Below, piece by piece: positions 47,198-58,373 of a DNA stretch of 64,000 nt. Origin of the DNA: Heyndrickxia oleronia (GTDB taxonomy: Bacteria > Bacillota > Bacilli > Bacillales > Bacillaceae_C); NCBI RefSeq assembly GCF_017809215.1, contig NZ_CP065424.1:1706001-1770000 (forward strand), read 5' to 3'. The position numbers and the translations under genes were made by a program. How positions within the stretch are numbered: the stretch's first letter is position 1; the number at the start of each line of letters is the position of its first letter. The notes under the pieces were generated by a model. The model did no database searches and had not been told where the DNA came from. It was given only the letters and a program-made list of their open reading frames with translations.

Positions 47198-48589
47198 GTG
47201 AAGATCCATATTGTTCAAAAAGGCGATACTCTGTGGAATATTGCTAAAAAATATGGCGTTAATTTCGAGGAATTAAAGAAAATGAATGCCCAATTATCAA
47301 ACCCGGAAATGATTATGCCTGGTATGAAAATTAAAGTACCAACGACCGGTGGAACAATTAAGAAAGAAATGGTAAGCCCAGTAAAGGAAATGCCTAAGGC
47401 TGAACAACCATACAAGGAACAACCTAAGGCAGTACATCCCTATAAGGAGAAGCCTACACCAACACTTCCAGTCCAAAAGGAAATAATAAAAGAGGTTCCA
47501 ATAGAAAAAAAGGAAACCATTTATACGCCGATTATGCCTCAACCAGTTATTCCGGAAATAGATATTAATAATTATTACACAATGAATATGTCACAAATGC
47601 AGGCCCAAGTGCAAGCTCCACAACCATTTGTTCCACCACCGGTACATGAGGAAAAAGTCGAGAGTCCGATTGAAATGCCCATGCCAGTTCAAGAGGAGTG
47701 TGTTGAAATGTATCCGACTGTACCTTTTATGCCAGTAGCTGATTGTGGCTGTGGCCCAACACCTTATCCATACCATCAGCCATATGGCTTTCAAGCACCG
47801 ATGGGGCAATATCCTATGGCACAAGGACCCGGAATACCAATGGGACAATTTCCTATGGCGCAAGGAGGACCTGTAGCACCAATGGGGCAAATGCCACATG
47901 AACAATGTGTACCGTATCAGCAAGTCATGCCACAATCTATGGGGGCACATCCAACTGCAGTGCCTGAAGCAGGTAATTGGATGTATGAAGATGAATCATC
48001 TTCTTCATCGATTCCAATGATGGCTAATCCTGGTATGCATCAAGGTGGCTATTATCAAGATCCACAATCAGGTTATTCTGGTATGAATCCTATGGAATAC
48101 CAACATTTTAACCAAGGAGTCTACCCACCAGCAAATGAAGGGCAATACCCAAATATGCCACCAATGCAAACAATGCCATATAATCCTTATGAGCAACAAC
48201 AAATGGGAATGTATGGAATGAGACCGAATAACCCTCAATATTATAGTCATCAACATTATGGGCACCACCATGATGATCATCACTATGATCATGACCATGA
48301 CCATGATCACGACCATGATCATCACTATGATCATGATCATCATGGAACGGATCATGGCCATATGTATAGTCATCCTTATGGCCAACATGGGCACTACGGT
48401 CAATATGGACACTACGGACACTACGGTCAATATGGTCAACAACCATATGGCCAGCAACCATATGCCCAATATTCTTGGTATCCAAATGAAATGAATTATG
48501 GTCATATGTATCCTGGTACCCCATATTCGCAGGGCTATCCAGGAGGTTACCCATTCCCAAGACAAGAAGACAGTGATGATTTTGAGTAA
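47198..48589 (+). CDS. safA: SafA, LysM spore coat morphogenetic protein with His/Asp-rich tail
   Basis: 463 residues. An N-terminal LysM domain (HIVQKGDTLWNIAKKYGVN, residues 3-50) anchors SafA to cortex peptidoglycan; a Pro/Lys/Glu region follows, then a long Met/Gln/Gly/Pro/Tyr-rich tail. Residues 350-400 are an unusual His/Asp tract made of DHDHDHD-type repeats, then HYGQYGH repeats. SafA organises the inner coat and interacts with SpoVID. The start is GTG 47198 after AGGAGGGG. The last 14 bases overlap a kinase-like gene. Confidence 0.93.
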   Translation: MKIHIVQKGDTLWNIAKKYGVNFEELKKMNAQLSNPEMIMPGMKIKVPTTGGTIKKEMVSPVKEMPKAEQPYKEQPKAVHPYKEKPTPTLPVQKEIIKEVPIEKKETIYTPIMPQPVIPEIDINNYYTMNMSQMQAQVQAPQPFVPPPVHEEKVESPIEMPMPVQEECVEMYPTVPFMPVADCGCGPTPYPYHQPYGFQAPMGQYPMAQGPGIPMGQFPMAQGGPVAPMGQMPHEQCVPYQQVMPQSMGAHPTAVPEAGNWMYEDESSSSSIPMMANPGMHQGGYYQDPQSGYSGMNPMEYQHFNQGVYPPANEGQYPNMPPMQTMPYNPYEQQQMGMYGMRPNNPQYYSHQHYGHHHDDHHYDHDHDHDHDHDHHYDHDHHGTDHGHMYSHPYGQHGHYGQYGHYGHYGQYGQQPYGQQPYAQYSWYPNEMNYGHMYPGTPYSQGYPGGYPFPRQEDSDDFE

Positions 48590-49556
48590 TTATAGCACTG
48601 GAGACGGACTCGAAAATCGTCTCCTTCTTTCTTTGTCTACAATTACAGGAGAAAAGTTTAGATATATAAAAAAAATTAAAGATGGGATATGGCTTTGCTA
48701 TACAGATAGTAGTAAATGGATATTAAAGGAATTCTTTTCAGAAGAAAAATTGTTCAATCAAATTCATTTTGTTGAACAACTCTTTAAACATGACTTTTAT
48801 TTTACATATCAATTTCATCCTATTCATCAAGAAAAAATCATAAAATTTGATCAACGTGTATTTGCTTTAGTTGAGTATTTAAAAAAAGGATCTACCTTTA
48901 CGTATCAAACCTTTAGTGAGAGAACTAGTGCATTAAAATTACTCAAGCAATTTCATGAGACAACAAGTCAGTTTCGAGACATATTTAAACCAAACTTAAC
49001 AGTATTTGATCAACAAATGAAATGGGAGCAACGCTTAAAAGAGTTTATAGCTAACATCCCACTCCTAATAAATTTTATCCCGACTTATTATTTAAACAAG
49101 TATGTAGATTGGGCAAAATGGGCATTATCTCAAATGGAGCGAAACAAATCTTTTTACAATGAAGGACCAAATTGTATTATTCATGGTGATGTCGCTCACC
49201 ATAATTTTCTACTCAATCGATATCAGCAATTATATATCATTGATTTTGATCTCATCCAACTTGCAAACCCTATGATCGATTATTTGCAATTCGCAAATCG
49301 AGTTCTTCCTAATATTTCTTGGTCTTTAACTCGTCTAAGACGACATCAACTATTAAGCCCCTATCTAGAAATGAAAGAATTTTTAATTGCATTAATATTT
49401 CCCACAGATATTTTACGTGAATGGAATCGATATGTAAGATTAACTAAAAAAGAAGAAGGAAGTAAACCTCAATTACTGACTTATTTAAAAGAAATAACCT
49501 TAAACCATTTCAATATGAGGAGAATATTTACAGAAGAACTGGCCAAATCAATATGA
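48576..49556 (+). CDS. CotS/YutH-like phosphotransferase-fold protein coupled to safA
   Basis: 326 residues. The APH/choline kinase-type fold is shown by IIHGDVAHHNFLL near residue 203 (HGDxxxxN, catalytic Asp and metal Asn present) and YIIDFDLIQL near 225 (DxD, second metal Asp). Unlike YsxE in this window it keeps the kinase residues, so it may be active. A Lys in SSKWILKEFFSEE may bind ATP. ATG 48576 is inside the end of safA (14-base overlap, different frame), which suggests translational coupling and a coat role. Substrate unknown. Confidence 0.78.
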   Translation: MILSNYSTGDGLENRLLLSLSTITGEKFRYIKKIKDGIWLCYTDSSKWILKEFFSEEKLFNQIHFVEQLFKHDFYFTYQFHPIHQEKIIKFDQRVFALVEYLKKGSTFTYQTFSERTSALKLLKQFHETTSQFRDIFKPNLTVFDQQMKWEQRLKEFIANIPLLINFIPTYYLNKYVDWAKWALSQMERNKSFYNEGPNCIIHGDVAHHNFLLNRYQQLYIIDFDLIQLANPMIDYLQFANRVLPNISWSLTRLRRHQLLSPYLEMKEFLIALIFPTDILREWNRYVRLTKKEEGSKPQLLTYLKEITLNHFNMRRIFTEELAKSI

Positions 49557-49663
49557 GGAATGTTAAGGGAATAAAACCAATTACAAATAGTATAGAATAA
49601 CCCCTTCTTCACAAAATATTAGTGAGCATTTTTGCTCTAGGTTAAATTTAGGGGGGGAACTGT

Positions 49664-50389
49664 TTGAATAAAAAACTGATAGTTGCACCCATTGCTTTAT
49701 TTTTAATAAGTGGTTTAGCCGGTTGTGGACAAAACCAGGATAATGCAGGTAATACTCAAAACAAAAGTAATTTTCAACCTGTTGGGTACCACACTAATAA
49801 CGCACAATATATTGATCATGATGGACCCATGCAAGAATTGATGGATTATACGTTTGGACGCGAAGATAATATAAAAAATAATAATCATTTACTTCCTTCC
49901 GGACACCCAGATGATTATGATCATCATGTGCAATCACCATTAACTCAATATGATACAAACTTTCGTGTTGTTAATCGTGATAGGCATCTACGTGACATTA
50001 ATTATCATGGACATTTAAATCAGAGAAATTCTGCTGCCAAATCCTCTTATTATACAGCTTATGAAGGTGCACTGGCAGAAAAAGTAGCGAATCAAGCAGC
50101 AGCTGTGACGAATGTTTCAGATGCACGTGCATTTATTTATGGCGATAAAGTATTAGTTTCACTTGTTCTGAAGGATGATAATAATGCTAAGCAAACGAAA
50201 GTAAGAGTAAAGCAAGCGGTACAGCCTACACTTGGTAATCGCTCATTACTTATTACATCTGACCTTGGCACGTATTATCGTGTTCGTCAATTGGATAATG
50301 AATTAAGGAATGGTGGCCCGAAAGACACGGTTAAATTGGATGCGAAACATTTAATCGAATCCCAAAATATAGAACGAAATCGAGAATAA
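49664..50389 (+). CDS. coxA: YhcN/YlaJ-family sporulation lipoprotein (CoxA-like)
   Basis: 241 residues. Signal peptide LIVAPIALFLISGLAGC with a lipobox Cys at residue 21. An Asn/His-rich linker follows, then the YhcN/YlaJ domain from about residue 125 (YEGALAEKVANQAAAVTNVS, AFIYGDKVLVSLVL). In B. subtilis the cortex protein CoxA lies just after safA; the equation here rests on position and family. The start is TTG 49664 after a G7A ribosome site. Confidence 0.85.
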   Translation: MNKKLIVAPIALFLISGLAGCGQNQDNAGNTQNKSNFQPVGYHTNNAQYIDHDGPMQELMDYTFGREDNIKNNNHLLPSGHPDDYDHHVQSPLTQYDTNFRVVNRDRHLRDINYHGHLNQRNSAAKSSYYTAYEGALAEKVANQAAAVTNVSDARAFIYGDKVLVSLVLKDDNNAKQTKVRVKQAVQPTLGNRSLLITSDLGTYYRVRQLDNELRNGGPKDTVKLDAKHLIESQNIERNRE

Positions 50390-50399
50390 ATATACTGAC

Positions 50400-50432
50400 A
50401 AGAATAGTGGTAAAATCACTATTCTTTTTTTT
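50400..50432 (+). terminator. Terminator after the coxA-like gene
   Basis: AAGAATAGTG, 7-base loop, CACTATTCTT and a long T-run. Confidence 0.92.
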
Positions 50433-50509
50433 ATTATTGGATAATTTGATTAGAGTATGGTCATACTAACCACGTATAAACATACTTCCTTTTATTGAGG
50501 TGACAAACT

Positions 50510-51064
50510 ATGAATTTTTTTGTTCGAATCGTCTTTGTATGTGTCATAGTATTGAGCGTATTCTATTCTTATTTATTGCAAGATGATCGCGAACAGGTAA
50601 AAGAAAATAAGACAGATAGTCAACCTAAATCGATTGAAGTTGCAACGAATCCTAAGAATAAAACTATAATATTAGAAAGAGTGTATATAGATGGGGAAGT
50701 AAGTGAGGAGATATTAAAAGAAAATGTAGATACCATTGAAGAAATAAAAGGAAAATATCAAAATTGGAATATCATCCAAATGGATGAGGAACAAATCGTA
50801 TTACAGAAGAAAGTGAATGATATTTCCCCTTTACTAAAAGCGAATGGATATTTCGGTATTTCCGATAATGGGATTATCTCTATTTTTAATGGTAAGCCGA
50901 AAAAAGCAGATATCATTCAGTCATTCTTTCAAATAGATATTAAAAAACTAGAAGGTAAAAAACAAGAAGAGTTGAAAAAAGGAATACCAATCAAATCAAA
51001 AGAAGATTATGATAAGGTTCTTAAAGCGCTAAAACCTTATTCTATTCAAACCCAAGTGGAGTAA
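50510..51064 (+). CDS. bofC: BofC, forespore regulator of SigK checkpoint
   Basis: 184 residues. An N-terminal signal/anchor helix (IVFVCVIVLSVFYSYLL) and two small domains (ILERVYIDGEVSEEILKENV; ISDNGIISIFNGKPKKADII). In B. subtilis BofC is made in the forespore, exported, and delays SpoIVB autoproteolysis, so acting upstream of SpoIVFA/SpoIVFB at 38-40 kb. ATG 50510 follows GAGGTG. It ends in its own terminator. Confidence 0.93.
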   Translation: MNFFVRIVFVCVIVLSVFYSYLLQDDREQVKENKTDSQPKSIEVATNPKNKTIILERVYIDGEVSEEILKENVDTIEEIKGKYQNWNIIQMDEEQIVLQKKVNDISPLLKANGYFGISDNGIISIFNGKPKKADIIQSFFQIDIKKLEGKKQEELKKGIPIKSKEDYDKVLKALKPYSIQTQVE

Positions 51065-51092
51065 ACCGGATCTAAAATGATCCGGTTTTTTT
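51063..51092 (+). terminator. Terminator after bofC
   Basis: AAACCGGATC-TAAAAT-GATCCGGTTT and a T-run; perfect 10-bp stem that includes the last bases of the stop codon. Confidence 0.93.
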
Positions 51093-51164
51093 CTGTTCGT
51101 ATTTACACATCTATTAAATGATTATGTTACAATGAAATGTAGCAAAGATGAGGAGAGAAGTAGT

Positions 51165-51776
51165 TTGTATGAATATATTATTGGAACAATAGGAATGGTG
51201 ACTCCTGAAAATGTAGTTGTTGAAAATAATGGTATAGGATATCAGGTATATACTCCCAATCCATTTGTTTTTTCAACCACTCAAAAGGAGCCTGTTAAAA
51301 TATACATATACCAGCATGTACGGGAGGATATTATTGCTCTATATGGCTTTCAAACAATGGAGGAAAAAACCCTGTTTAAAAAACTGTTAAATGTTTCTGG
51401 AATCGGTCCTAAAGGAGCTCTTGCTATCCTAGCATTTGGTGATCCTATGCAGGTGATAGGCGCTATTGAGGACGAGAATGAAGCATTTTTAGTCAAATTT
51501 CCTGGGGTTGGAAAAAAGACTGCTCGACAAATGATTCTTGATTTAAAAGGAAAATTACAGGATGTTGTACCTGATTATTTTCCAAATTTATTTAATAGTG
51601 ATCGAGTAGAACAAGCTTCCCATACCTCCACACAGTTTGAAGAGGCAATATTAGCATTAAAAGCCCTTGGATACTCTGATAAAGAAATTAAGAAGATTTC
51701 ATCAGACTTAAAACAAGAAAACTTAACTACCGATCAGTATATAAAAGTAGCATTGAAAAAATTAATGAAGTCATAG
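51165..51776 (+). CDS. ruvA: RuvA, Holliday junction DNA-binding subunit
   Basis: 203 residues. The OB domain ([20 protein letters not shown]), helix-hairpin-helix motifs ([16 protein letters not shown] and [16 protein letters not shown]) and a C-terminal RuvB-contacting helical domain ([20 protein letters not shown]). Tetramers hold the four-way junction for RuvB. TTG 51165 ([10 protein letters not shown]) matches the family and has GAGGAGA 7 bases upstream; the frame from 51132 lacks a ribosome site. ruvB follows. Confidence 0.96.
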   Translation: MYEYIIGTIGMVTPENVVVENNGIGYQVYTPNPFVFSTTQKEPVKIYIYQHVREDIIALYGFQTMEEKTLFKKLLNVSGIGPKGALAILAFGDPMQVIGAIEDENEAFLVKFPGVGKKTARQMILDLKGKLQDVVPDYFPNLFNSDRVEQASHTSTQFEEAILALKALGYSDKEIKKISSDLKQENLTTDQYIKVALKKLMKS

Positions 51777-51821
51777 GGCTAATGACAATTTTCACTAGCA
51801 TCTTCAAAAGGAGGGAGTTAT

Positions 51822-52823
51822 ATGGAAGATCGAGTGGTATCGGGAGAAGCGACTGAGCATGAACAAACATTTGAACAAAGCTTACGTCCACAGAGCTTAT
51901 CTACCTATATAGGTCAGGAAAAAGTGAAAAACAATTTAGCAATTTTTATAGAAGCTGCTAAACAAAGACATGAATCGCTAGATCATGTTTTATTATATGG
52001 TCCTCCGGGTCTAGGGAAAACGACATTAGCCGCTGTTATTGCAAATGAAATGGGGGTTAATATGCGTACAACTTCCGGGCCGGCTATAGAACGACCTGGA
52101 GATTTAGCAGCTATATTAACAGCATTAGAACCTGGTGATGTATTATTTATTGATGAGATTCATCGCCTACCTCGTTCCATTGAGGAAATTCTTTATCCAG
52201 CTATGGAAGATTTTTGTTTAGACATAGTGATTGGAAAAGGACCAGGGGCAAGATCAGTACGATTGGATTTACCCCCTTTTACTTTAGTAGGTGCAACTAC
52301 ACGGGCAGGTGCTATTTCTGCACCATTAAGGGATCGATTTGGTGTTCTTTGTCGTTTGGAGTATTATAATGAAAAACAACTGACTGATATTGTTATAAGA
52401 ACGTCTGAAATATTAAATACTGAAATAGAGGAAATAGGAGCAATAGAAATTGCTAGACGCTCTCGCGGAACTCCACGGATAGCCAATCGATTATTGCGCA
52501 GAGTTCGAGATTTTGCCCAAGTTAGAGGTGATGGAATAATTACTTTAGATTTGGCAGATTACTCACTCGAACTCCTCCAGGTCGATCGTCTTGGATTGGA
52601 TCATATTGACCATAAATTACTAAAAGGAATAATTGAGAAATTTCGTGGTGGACCTGTAGGACTAGAAACGATTGCCGCTAGTATTGGAGAAGAGCCGGAT
52701 ACGATTGAAGATGTTTATGAACCTTATTTAATGCAAATTGGTTTTCTTCAACGTACACCAAGGGGAAGAATGGTGACAAATTTAGTTTATCAGCATTTTC
52801 AGCTCGAGATGCCGATGAAATAG
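51822..52823 (+). CDS. ruvB: RuvB, Holliday junction branch migration ATPase
   Basis: 333 residues. N-terminal [19 protein letters not shown], Walker [13 protein letters not shown] near 61, Walker [12 protein letters not shown] near 110, arginine-finger region STRAG-like in [18 protein letters not shown] near 163, and a C-terminal winged helix ([16 protein letters not shown]). Hexameric motor on RuvA-bound junctions. ATG 51822 follows AAGGAGG. Confidence 0.98.
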   Translation: MEDRVVSGEATEHEQTFEQSLRPQSLSTYIGQEKVKNNLAIFIEAAKQRHESLDHVLLYGPPGLGKTTLAAVIANEMGVNMRTTSGPAIERPGDLAAILTALEPGDVLFIDEIHRLPRSIEEILYPAMEDFCLDIVIGKGPGARSVRLDLPPFTLVGATTRAGAISAPLRDRFGVLCRLEYYNEKQLTDIVIRTSEILNTEIEEIGAIEIARRSRGTPRIANRLLRRVRDFAQVRGDGIITLDLADYSLELLQVDRLGLDHIDHKLLKGIIEKFRGGPVGLETIAASIGEEPDTIEDVYEPYLMQIGFLQRTPRGRMVTNLVYQHFQLEMPMK

Positions 52824-52869
52824 TTTTTAATGATTAGTAAAAAGTGAAAAATAATATGAAGGTGACAAC

Positions 52870-53898
52870 ATGAAAATTGACTTATTTGATTTTAATTTAC
52901 CAGAATCTTTAATTGCTCAAACCCCATTAAAGAATCGGTCTGATAGCCGTTTAATGGTATTAAATAAACAAACTGGTGAAATTGAACACCAAGTTTTTAA
53001 AAACATAACAAAATACTTAAAGCCTGGTGATTGTTTAGTTTTAAATGATACAAAAGTTTTACCTGCCAGATTATTTGGGATTAAAGAGGATACTGGGGCA
53101 AAAATTGAAGTATTATTATTAAAACAAATGGAAAATGATCGATGGGAAACATTGGTTAAGCCAGCAAAAAGAATAAAAGTAGGCTCAGAAATCGTCTTTG
53201 GCGATGGAAAGCTAAAGGCAAGATGTATTGCGGAAAAAGATCATGGTGGAAGAATAATAGAATTTCATTATGAAGGAATATTTTATGAAGTATTAAATGA
53301 ACTTGGAGAAATGCCATTACCGCCTTATATAAAAGAGCAGTTAGAAGATCGGGATCGATATCAAACGGTCTATGCGAAAGAAACCGGATCTGCTGCTGCT
53401 CCGACAGCTGGACTGCATTTTACTGAAGAGCTTCTTACGGAAATAAAAAACATGGGTGTCCATATCACATTTTTAACTTTACATGTTGGACTAGGTACTT
53501 TTAGACCTGTTAGTGTTGAAGATATTCATGAGCACGAAATGCATGCTGAATTTTACCAAGTATCTGAAGAAACAGCTGATTTAATTAATCGTGTAAAACA
53601 ACAGGGGGGTAGAATCATTTCAGTTGGAACAACTTCTACAAGAACTCTAGAAACAATCGCAAGTGCAAATAATGGTAAAATTATTGCTACAAGTGGATGG
53701 ACAGATATTTTTATTTATCCAGGCTATGAATTTAAAGGGATAGATGGAATGATTACGAATTTCCATTTACCAAAATCAACATTAATTATGCTAGTTAGTG
53801 CCTTAGCAGGTAGACAAAATGTCTTACATGCATATGAAGAAGCAGTAAACGAAAAATATCGCTTTTTTAGCTTTGGCGATGCGATGTTAATTATATAA
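52870..53898 (+). CDS. queA: QueA, S-adenosylmethionine:tRNA ribosyltransferase-isomerase
   Basis: Transfers and isomerises the ribosyl moiety of SAM onto preQ1-modified tRNA to form epoxyqueuosine. 342 residues. The family signatures are all present: [34 protein letters not shown] near 55, [14 protein letters not shown] near 174, [20 protein letters not shown] near 258, [16 protein letters not shown] near 298 and [10 protein letters not shown] at the end. tgt follows, which installs preQ1 beforehand. Compare the divergent paralogue at 62311-63339. Confidence 0.97.
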   Translation: MKIDLFDFNLPESLIAQTPLKNRSDSRLMVLNKQTGEIEHQVFKNITKYLKPGDCLVLNDTKVLPARLFGIKEDTGAKIEVLLLKQMENDRWETLVKPAKRIKVGSEIVFGDGKLKARCIAEKDHGGRIIEFHYEGIFYEVLNELGEMPLPPYIKEQLEDRDRYQTVYAKETGSAAAPTAGLHFTEELLTEIKNMGVHITFLTLHVGLGTFRPVSVEDIHEHEMHAEFYQVSEETADLINRVKQQGGRIISVGTTSTRTLETIASANNGKIIATSGWTDIFIYPGYEFKGIDGMITNFHLPKSTLIMLVSALAGRQNVLHAYEEAVNEKYRFFSFGDAMLII

Positions 53899-53933
53899 TC
53901 GATTTGTATTAAATATTTCGCTGTTAACCCTGA

Positions 53934-55112
<1,179 letters not shown>

Positions 55113-55132
55113 AACTGAAAGGAGGGAAATGA

Positions 55133-55417
55133 ATGGGGAATTTAGGTGGATTAATACCTATTTTAATCATGTTTGTCCTATTTTACTTTTTGCTCATTAG
55201 ACCAAATCAAAAAAGACAAAAATCTGTTCAAATGATGCAAAATAATTTGTCAAAAGGTGATAAGATTGTGACAATTGGCGGATTACATGGAACTGTCGAT
55301 GCAATTGACGACAGACAAATTGTGATTAAATGTGGAGATGGAAGCCGTCTTACATATGATCGTTCTGCGATTAGAGAAGTAACAGAATCAGCAGCTTCTT
55401 CTCCTAGCGCTGAATAA
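55133..55417 (+). CDS. yajC: YajC, Sec translocon accessory protein
   Basis: 94 residues. One N-terminal membrane helix (LIPILIMFVLFYFLLI) and a small cytosolic domain (RKSVQMMQNNLSKGDKIVTIGG-type; here QMMQNNLSKGDKIVTIGG). It associates with SecDF, whose gene is 3.5 kb downstream. Start after AAAGGAGGG. Confidence 0.96.
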   Translation: MGNLGGLIPILIMFVLFYFLLIRPNQKRQKSVQMMQNNLSKGDKIVTIGGLHGTVDAIDDRQIVIKCGDGSRLTYDRSAIREVTESAASSPSAE

Positions 55418-55424
55418 TGTATTA

Positions 55425-55460
55425 CAAAAAAGAAGCAACCGTATGGATGCTTCTTTTTTT
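55425..55460. terminator. Terminator after yajC, shared with the minus-strand gene
   Basis: AAAAAAGAAGCA and TGCTTCTTTTTTT around a 10-base loop. A-rich before and T-rich after, so it works in both directions and also ends the gene at 55459-55848. Confidence 0.9.
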
Positions 55461-55848
55461 AGGCTTTTCTAGGAGGGGAGGATGTCATATTCACTCCTAA
55501 GACACCACCCATCATGGCAGTTAGAATATAGCAAATATGATAAATCGTTTGTTCAGAGGTGAAAAGCTTTTCGTAACCTAGATATTGAAAAAGAAAAATA
55601 ATGAATGTGTAAACGATCCCTGTTAACCCACCAGAAAGCCACCCTTTTTGTTGTCCCTTTCCTCCACAAATGAATCCGCCAATAAATAAAGCGATAAATG
55701 AAATAATAGTAACAATTAGTTTTATTGAACCTTCTTGAAGCTCAGTGAATCTTAAAATGAAAGCAAAAATGACACTTGAAATGGTAATTAATACAAAGAT
55801 TGTTAATACCCCAAAGATTAGACTAGTCCCTAGCTTTTTAGCTCCGAT
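55459..55848 (-). pseudogene. yrzE: TIGR04086/YrzE-type membrane protein without a usable start codon
   Basis: On the minus strand an open frame of about 129 codons encodes a four-helix membrane protein (SLIFGVLTIFVLITISSVIF; IVTIISFIALFIGGFICGGK; WLSGGLTGIVYTFIIFLFQY; CYILTAMMGGVLGVN), matching YrzE, which lies after yajC in B. subtilis. A ribosome site AAGGGAG is present, but the ATG at 55855 is out of frame by one base and meets a stop after five codons. No ATG, GTG or TTG occurs in the first 60 codons of the good frame. Either a one-base insertion (perhaps in the A5 tract after ATG), a start at ATC 55848, or a sequencing error. Confidence 0.65.
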
Positions 55849-56038
55849 TTTTCATCTCTCCCTTCAGAAAATCCCTTTTTCTACTAGTACAAGCATATTC
55901 AAGAAAAACAAAATTAGACTAATATTTTTTTATTTTTGAAGAAGTAAGGATTAATGTTATAACAATTTTTTACCAAAGGTTTTGTCACTAAAAAGAGACA
56001 TACTAAGTAGGAATGATTATACATAGGAGGATTTTAAA

Positions 56039-56701
56039 ATGGGCTTGTATCAATACTTTACAATCGGTTGGAAGACAGTCATATTATATCTTCTTATTCT
56101 TGTGATTTTTCGATTAATGGGAAAACGTGAAATTGGGGAATTAAGTGTACTTGATTTAGTTATTTTTATTATGATCGGTGAATTAGCTGCTGTGGCAATT
56201 GAAAATCACGCAGAGCCTATTGGTCATACCATTCTTCCAATGGTCATCTTACTTGGGATCCAAGTTTTCTTTGCGTTAATTTCGTTGAAAAGCCCTACAT
56301 TTCGTAAAATGATTGATGGCACTCCATCCATCGTTATTCGTAAAGGCAAAATTGATGAAAAAGCAATGAAAAGACAGCGTTATAATTTTGATGATTTATT
56401 AATGCAGTTAAGGCAAAAGGATATCAATAATATTGCAGATGTGGAGTATGCCATTTTAGAAACATCTGGTGAATTATCCATTGTAAAAAAGGATAAGAAA
56501 AAGAAACAAAAGCAAGTTTTTACGCTCCCATTTATTGTTGATGGTGAAATTTCGCATGAAAATCTTGCTAATCGCAAAGTTTCCGAAATGTGGCTTCGAA
56601 GAGAGTTAAGAAAAAGAGGATATTCCGATATAAATCAGATATCCTTCTGCAGTTTTCAAGATGGTGAATTTTATATTGATTTAAAGGATGAATCGGAATA
56701 G
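56039..56701 (+). CDS. yrbG: DUF421 membrane protein, YrbG/YetF-like
   Basis: 220 residues. Three N-terminal membrane helices (TVILYLLILVIFRLMG; LDLVIFIMIGELAAVAI; ILPMVILLGIQVFFALISL) and a cytosolic DUF421 domain (GTPSIVIRKGKIDEKAMKRQ, FDDLLMQLRQKDINNIADVE). The family includes YetF; exact function unknown. ATG 56039 follows TAGGAGG. It converges with spoVB across a shared hairpin. Confidence 0.9.
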   Translation: MGLYQYFTIGWKTVILYLLILVIFRLMGKREIGELSVLDLVIFIMIGELAAVAIENHAEPIGHTILPMVILLGIQVFFALISLKSPTFRKMIDGTPSIVIRKGKIDEKAMKRQRYNFDDLLMQLRQKDINNIADVEYAILETSGELSIVKKDKKKKQKQVFTLPFIVDGEISHENLANRKVSEMWLRRELRKRGYSDINQISFCSFQDGEFYIDLKDESE

Positions 56702-56737
56702 AGAAGGGATACAATATCCCTTCTAGACAAATTTTTT
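56702..56737. terminator. Terminator between yrbG and spoVB
   Basis: AGAAGGGAT-ACAAT-ATCCCTTCT followed by a T7 run, overlapping both stop codons. Confidence 0.82.
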
Positions 56738-58267
56738 AATAATTGGTATATAAGATAAATCTTCTTTATTTATAAGTTTTGTTAGGAGTAATAATAATAG
56801 ATAAACAATAGAAGTAATAATGATTCCACAGATTAGTCTTGTGAATATCGTTTCTTGTATTAAATAATGATGGTACCACCAATAGCCGATAAAACCAGAT
56901 ACTAAGGTAGTTATTAGAAATTTAACATATTCAAGAATATATATAGTAAATTGTATTTTTTTTATTATTGTAGTGTAGTGAAGTAATGTGACAAGTAAAG
57001 TGCTTGTCATTATTCCTAGTGCTGCCCCAGTAATTCCATAATCGGGATTAGATGCGAGGATAAAAATCATACCTAGTTTGACAATTGCACCAATCATACT
57101 ATTTATCATTGCCGCTTTTGCTAGATCCAGTGCTTGTAAAGTTGCCTGTAGTGGACCTTGATAATATTGAAATATAAAAAATGGGGCCATAAGCTTTATT
57201 AAATTTGTTCCATTTTTAGACCCATACACGGTTTCCATAAGCGGTTCGGCGAAAACATACAAAATAACAACGGATATCCCCCCGGCAAGTAAAGCAAAGC
57301 GAAGGGCTTGCTGTAATCGATGCTCCACTAAAGAAAAATTTCTTTGTGAACTAGCTTCACTGATAGCAGGAACAAGTGCTGTAGATAGTGAATGGGTTAC
57401 AAATGAAGGTAGCATAAGCAATGGCAATGCAAAACCTGTTAATACTCCATATTCCTTCGTAGCAAGGCTTGCGGTAAATCCAGCAATGGCTAAACTATGA
57501 GCAACAACAATAGGCTCTAAGAACCAAGAAACATTTCCAATAAGTCTGCTCCCTGTGGTTGGCAGTGCTACTCTCAAAAGTTCACTGATTGTTTCCTTTC
57601 CTTCCTTCATAACATGAAAAAAATTCCTTCTTACCTTAAATTTCTTTTTCAATTTAAACATAGTAAACATATAGGCTAGAGAAGCAAGTTCCCCAACAAT
57701 AGAAGCAAACATTGCACCTGCAGCAGCATATTGAATCCCATATGGTAAAAAGAGAGTAGTCAGTACAGCAATTAATACAATTCGAACAGCTTGTTCAATC
57801 ATTTGGGAAATTGCAAATGGTTTCATGTTTTGCATTCCTTGGAAATACCCTCTAAGAACAGCAGAGACGGCTACAATGGGAATGATAGGGGTGATTGCTA
57901 CTAATGGATAGTAAATTCTTGGATCAGTAAATAAGGTTTTTGTTAAATAGGGTGCTAATAAAATTAATCCAGGTGTAAAGATAAGGGATAATGAAACCGT
58001 TATTGTAAGTGAAACCACTAGTATTTTTTTTATTTTTTTGCGATCTCCTAATGCGGCAGCCTCCGCCACACATTTCGAAATGGCTACAGGCAGTCCTACT
58101 TGTGTTATTGTAATAACAAGCATTAAAGTCGGAAATGCCATCATATATAAGCCCACACCTTCTCCACCAATAAAACGGGCAATAACCATCCTGTTAATGA
58201 AGCCAAGAACCCTTGTGATAAGGCCAGCAACAAGTAAAATCATTGTTCCTTTTAAAAATTTAGACAT
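56723..58267 (-). CDS. spoVB: SpoVB, MOP-superfamily polysaccharide/lipid flippase for spore cortex
   Basis: 514 residues with about 14 membrane helices (GTMILLVAGLITRVLGFINR at the start; GFALPLLMLPSFVTHSLSTALVPAISEA near 277). It belongs to the MurJ/SpoVB polysaccharide-synthase branch and is needed for cortex synthesis in B. subtilis, likely flipping lipid II in the mother cell membrane. The ATG at 58267 follows a minus-strand GAAGGTAGG site. It is divergent from comN. Confidence 0.95.
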   Translation of the reverse strand: MSKFLKGTMILLVAGLITRVLGFINRMVIARFIGGEGVGLYMMAFPTLMLVITITQVGLPVAISKCVAEAAALGDRKKIKKILVVSLTITVSLSLIFTPGLILLAPYLTKTLFTDPRIYYPLVAITPIIPIVAVSAVLRGYFQGMQNMKPFAISQMIEQAVRIVLIAVLTTLFLPYGIQYAAAGAMFASIVGELASLAYMFTMFKLKKKFKVRRNFFHVMKEGKETISELLRVALPTTGSRLIGNVSWFLEPIVVAHSLAIAGFTASLATKEYGVLTGFALPLLMLPSFVTHSLSTALVPAISEASSQRNFSLVEHRLQQALRFALLAGGISVVILYVFAEPLMETVYGSKNGTNLIKLMAPFFIFQYYQGPLQATLQALDLAKAAMINSMIGAIVKLGMIFILASNPDYGITGAALGIMTSTLLVTLLHYTTIIKKIQFTIYILEYVKFLITTLVSGFIGYWWYHHYLIQETIFTRLICGIIITSIVYLLLLLLTKLINKEDLSYIPIIKKFV

Positions 58268-58373
58268 CCAATTGACCTACCTTCTCAAAAGCGGTATTTT
58301 CATATACAATAAAATGTATATGCAACAAGATGGACAAAGCATGACAAGTTCATTATAAAAGGAGCGAAGGGGA

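Noticed and set aside
48068..48565. Long minus-strand frames and a + frame (48258-48494) across the safA His/Asp region
   Set aside because: Low-complexity codons of safA keep other frames open; their products are Met/Ile/Thr or Trp/His monotony with no ribosome site.
55745..55939. 64-residue + strand frame after yajC
   Set aside because: It is antisense to the yrzE-type membrane gene, which has family similarity and conserved position; no ribosome site.
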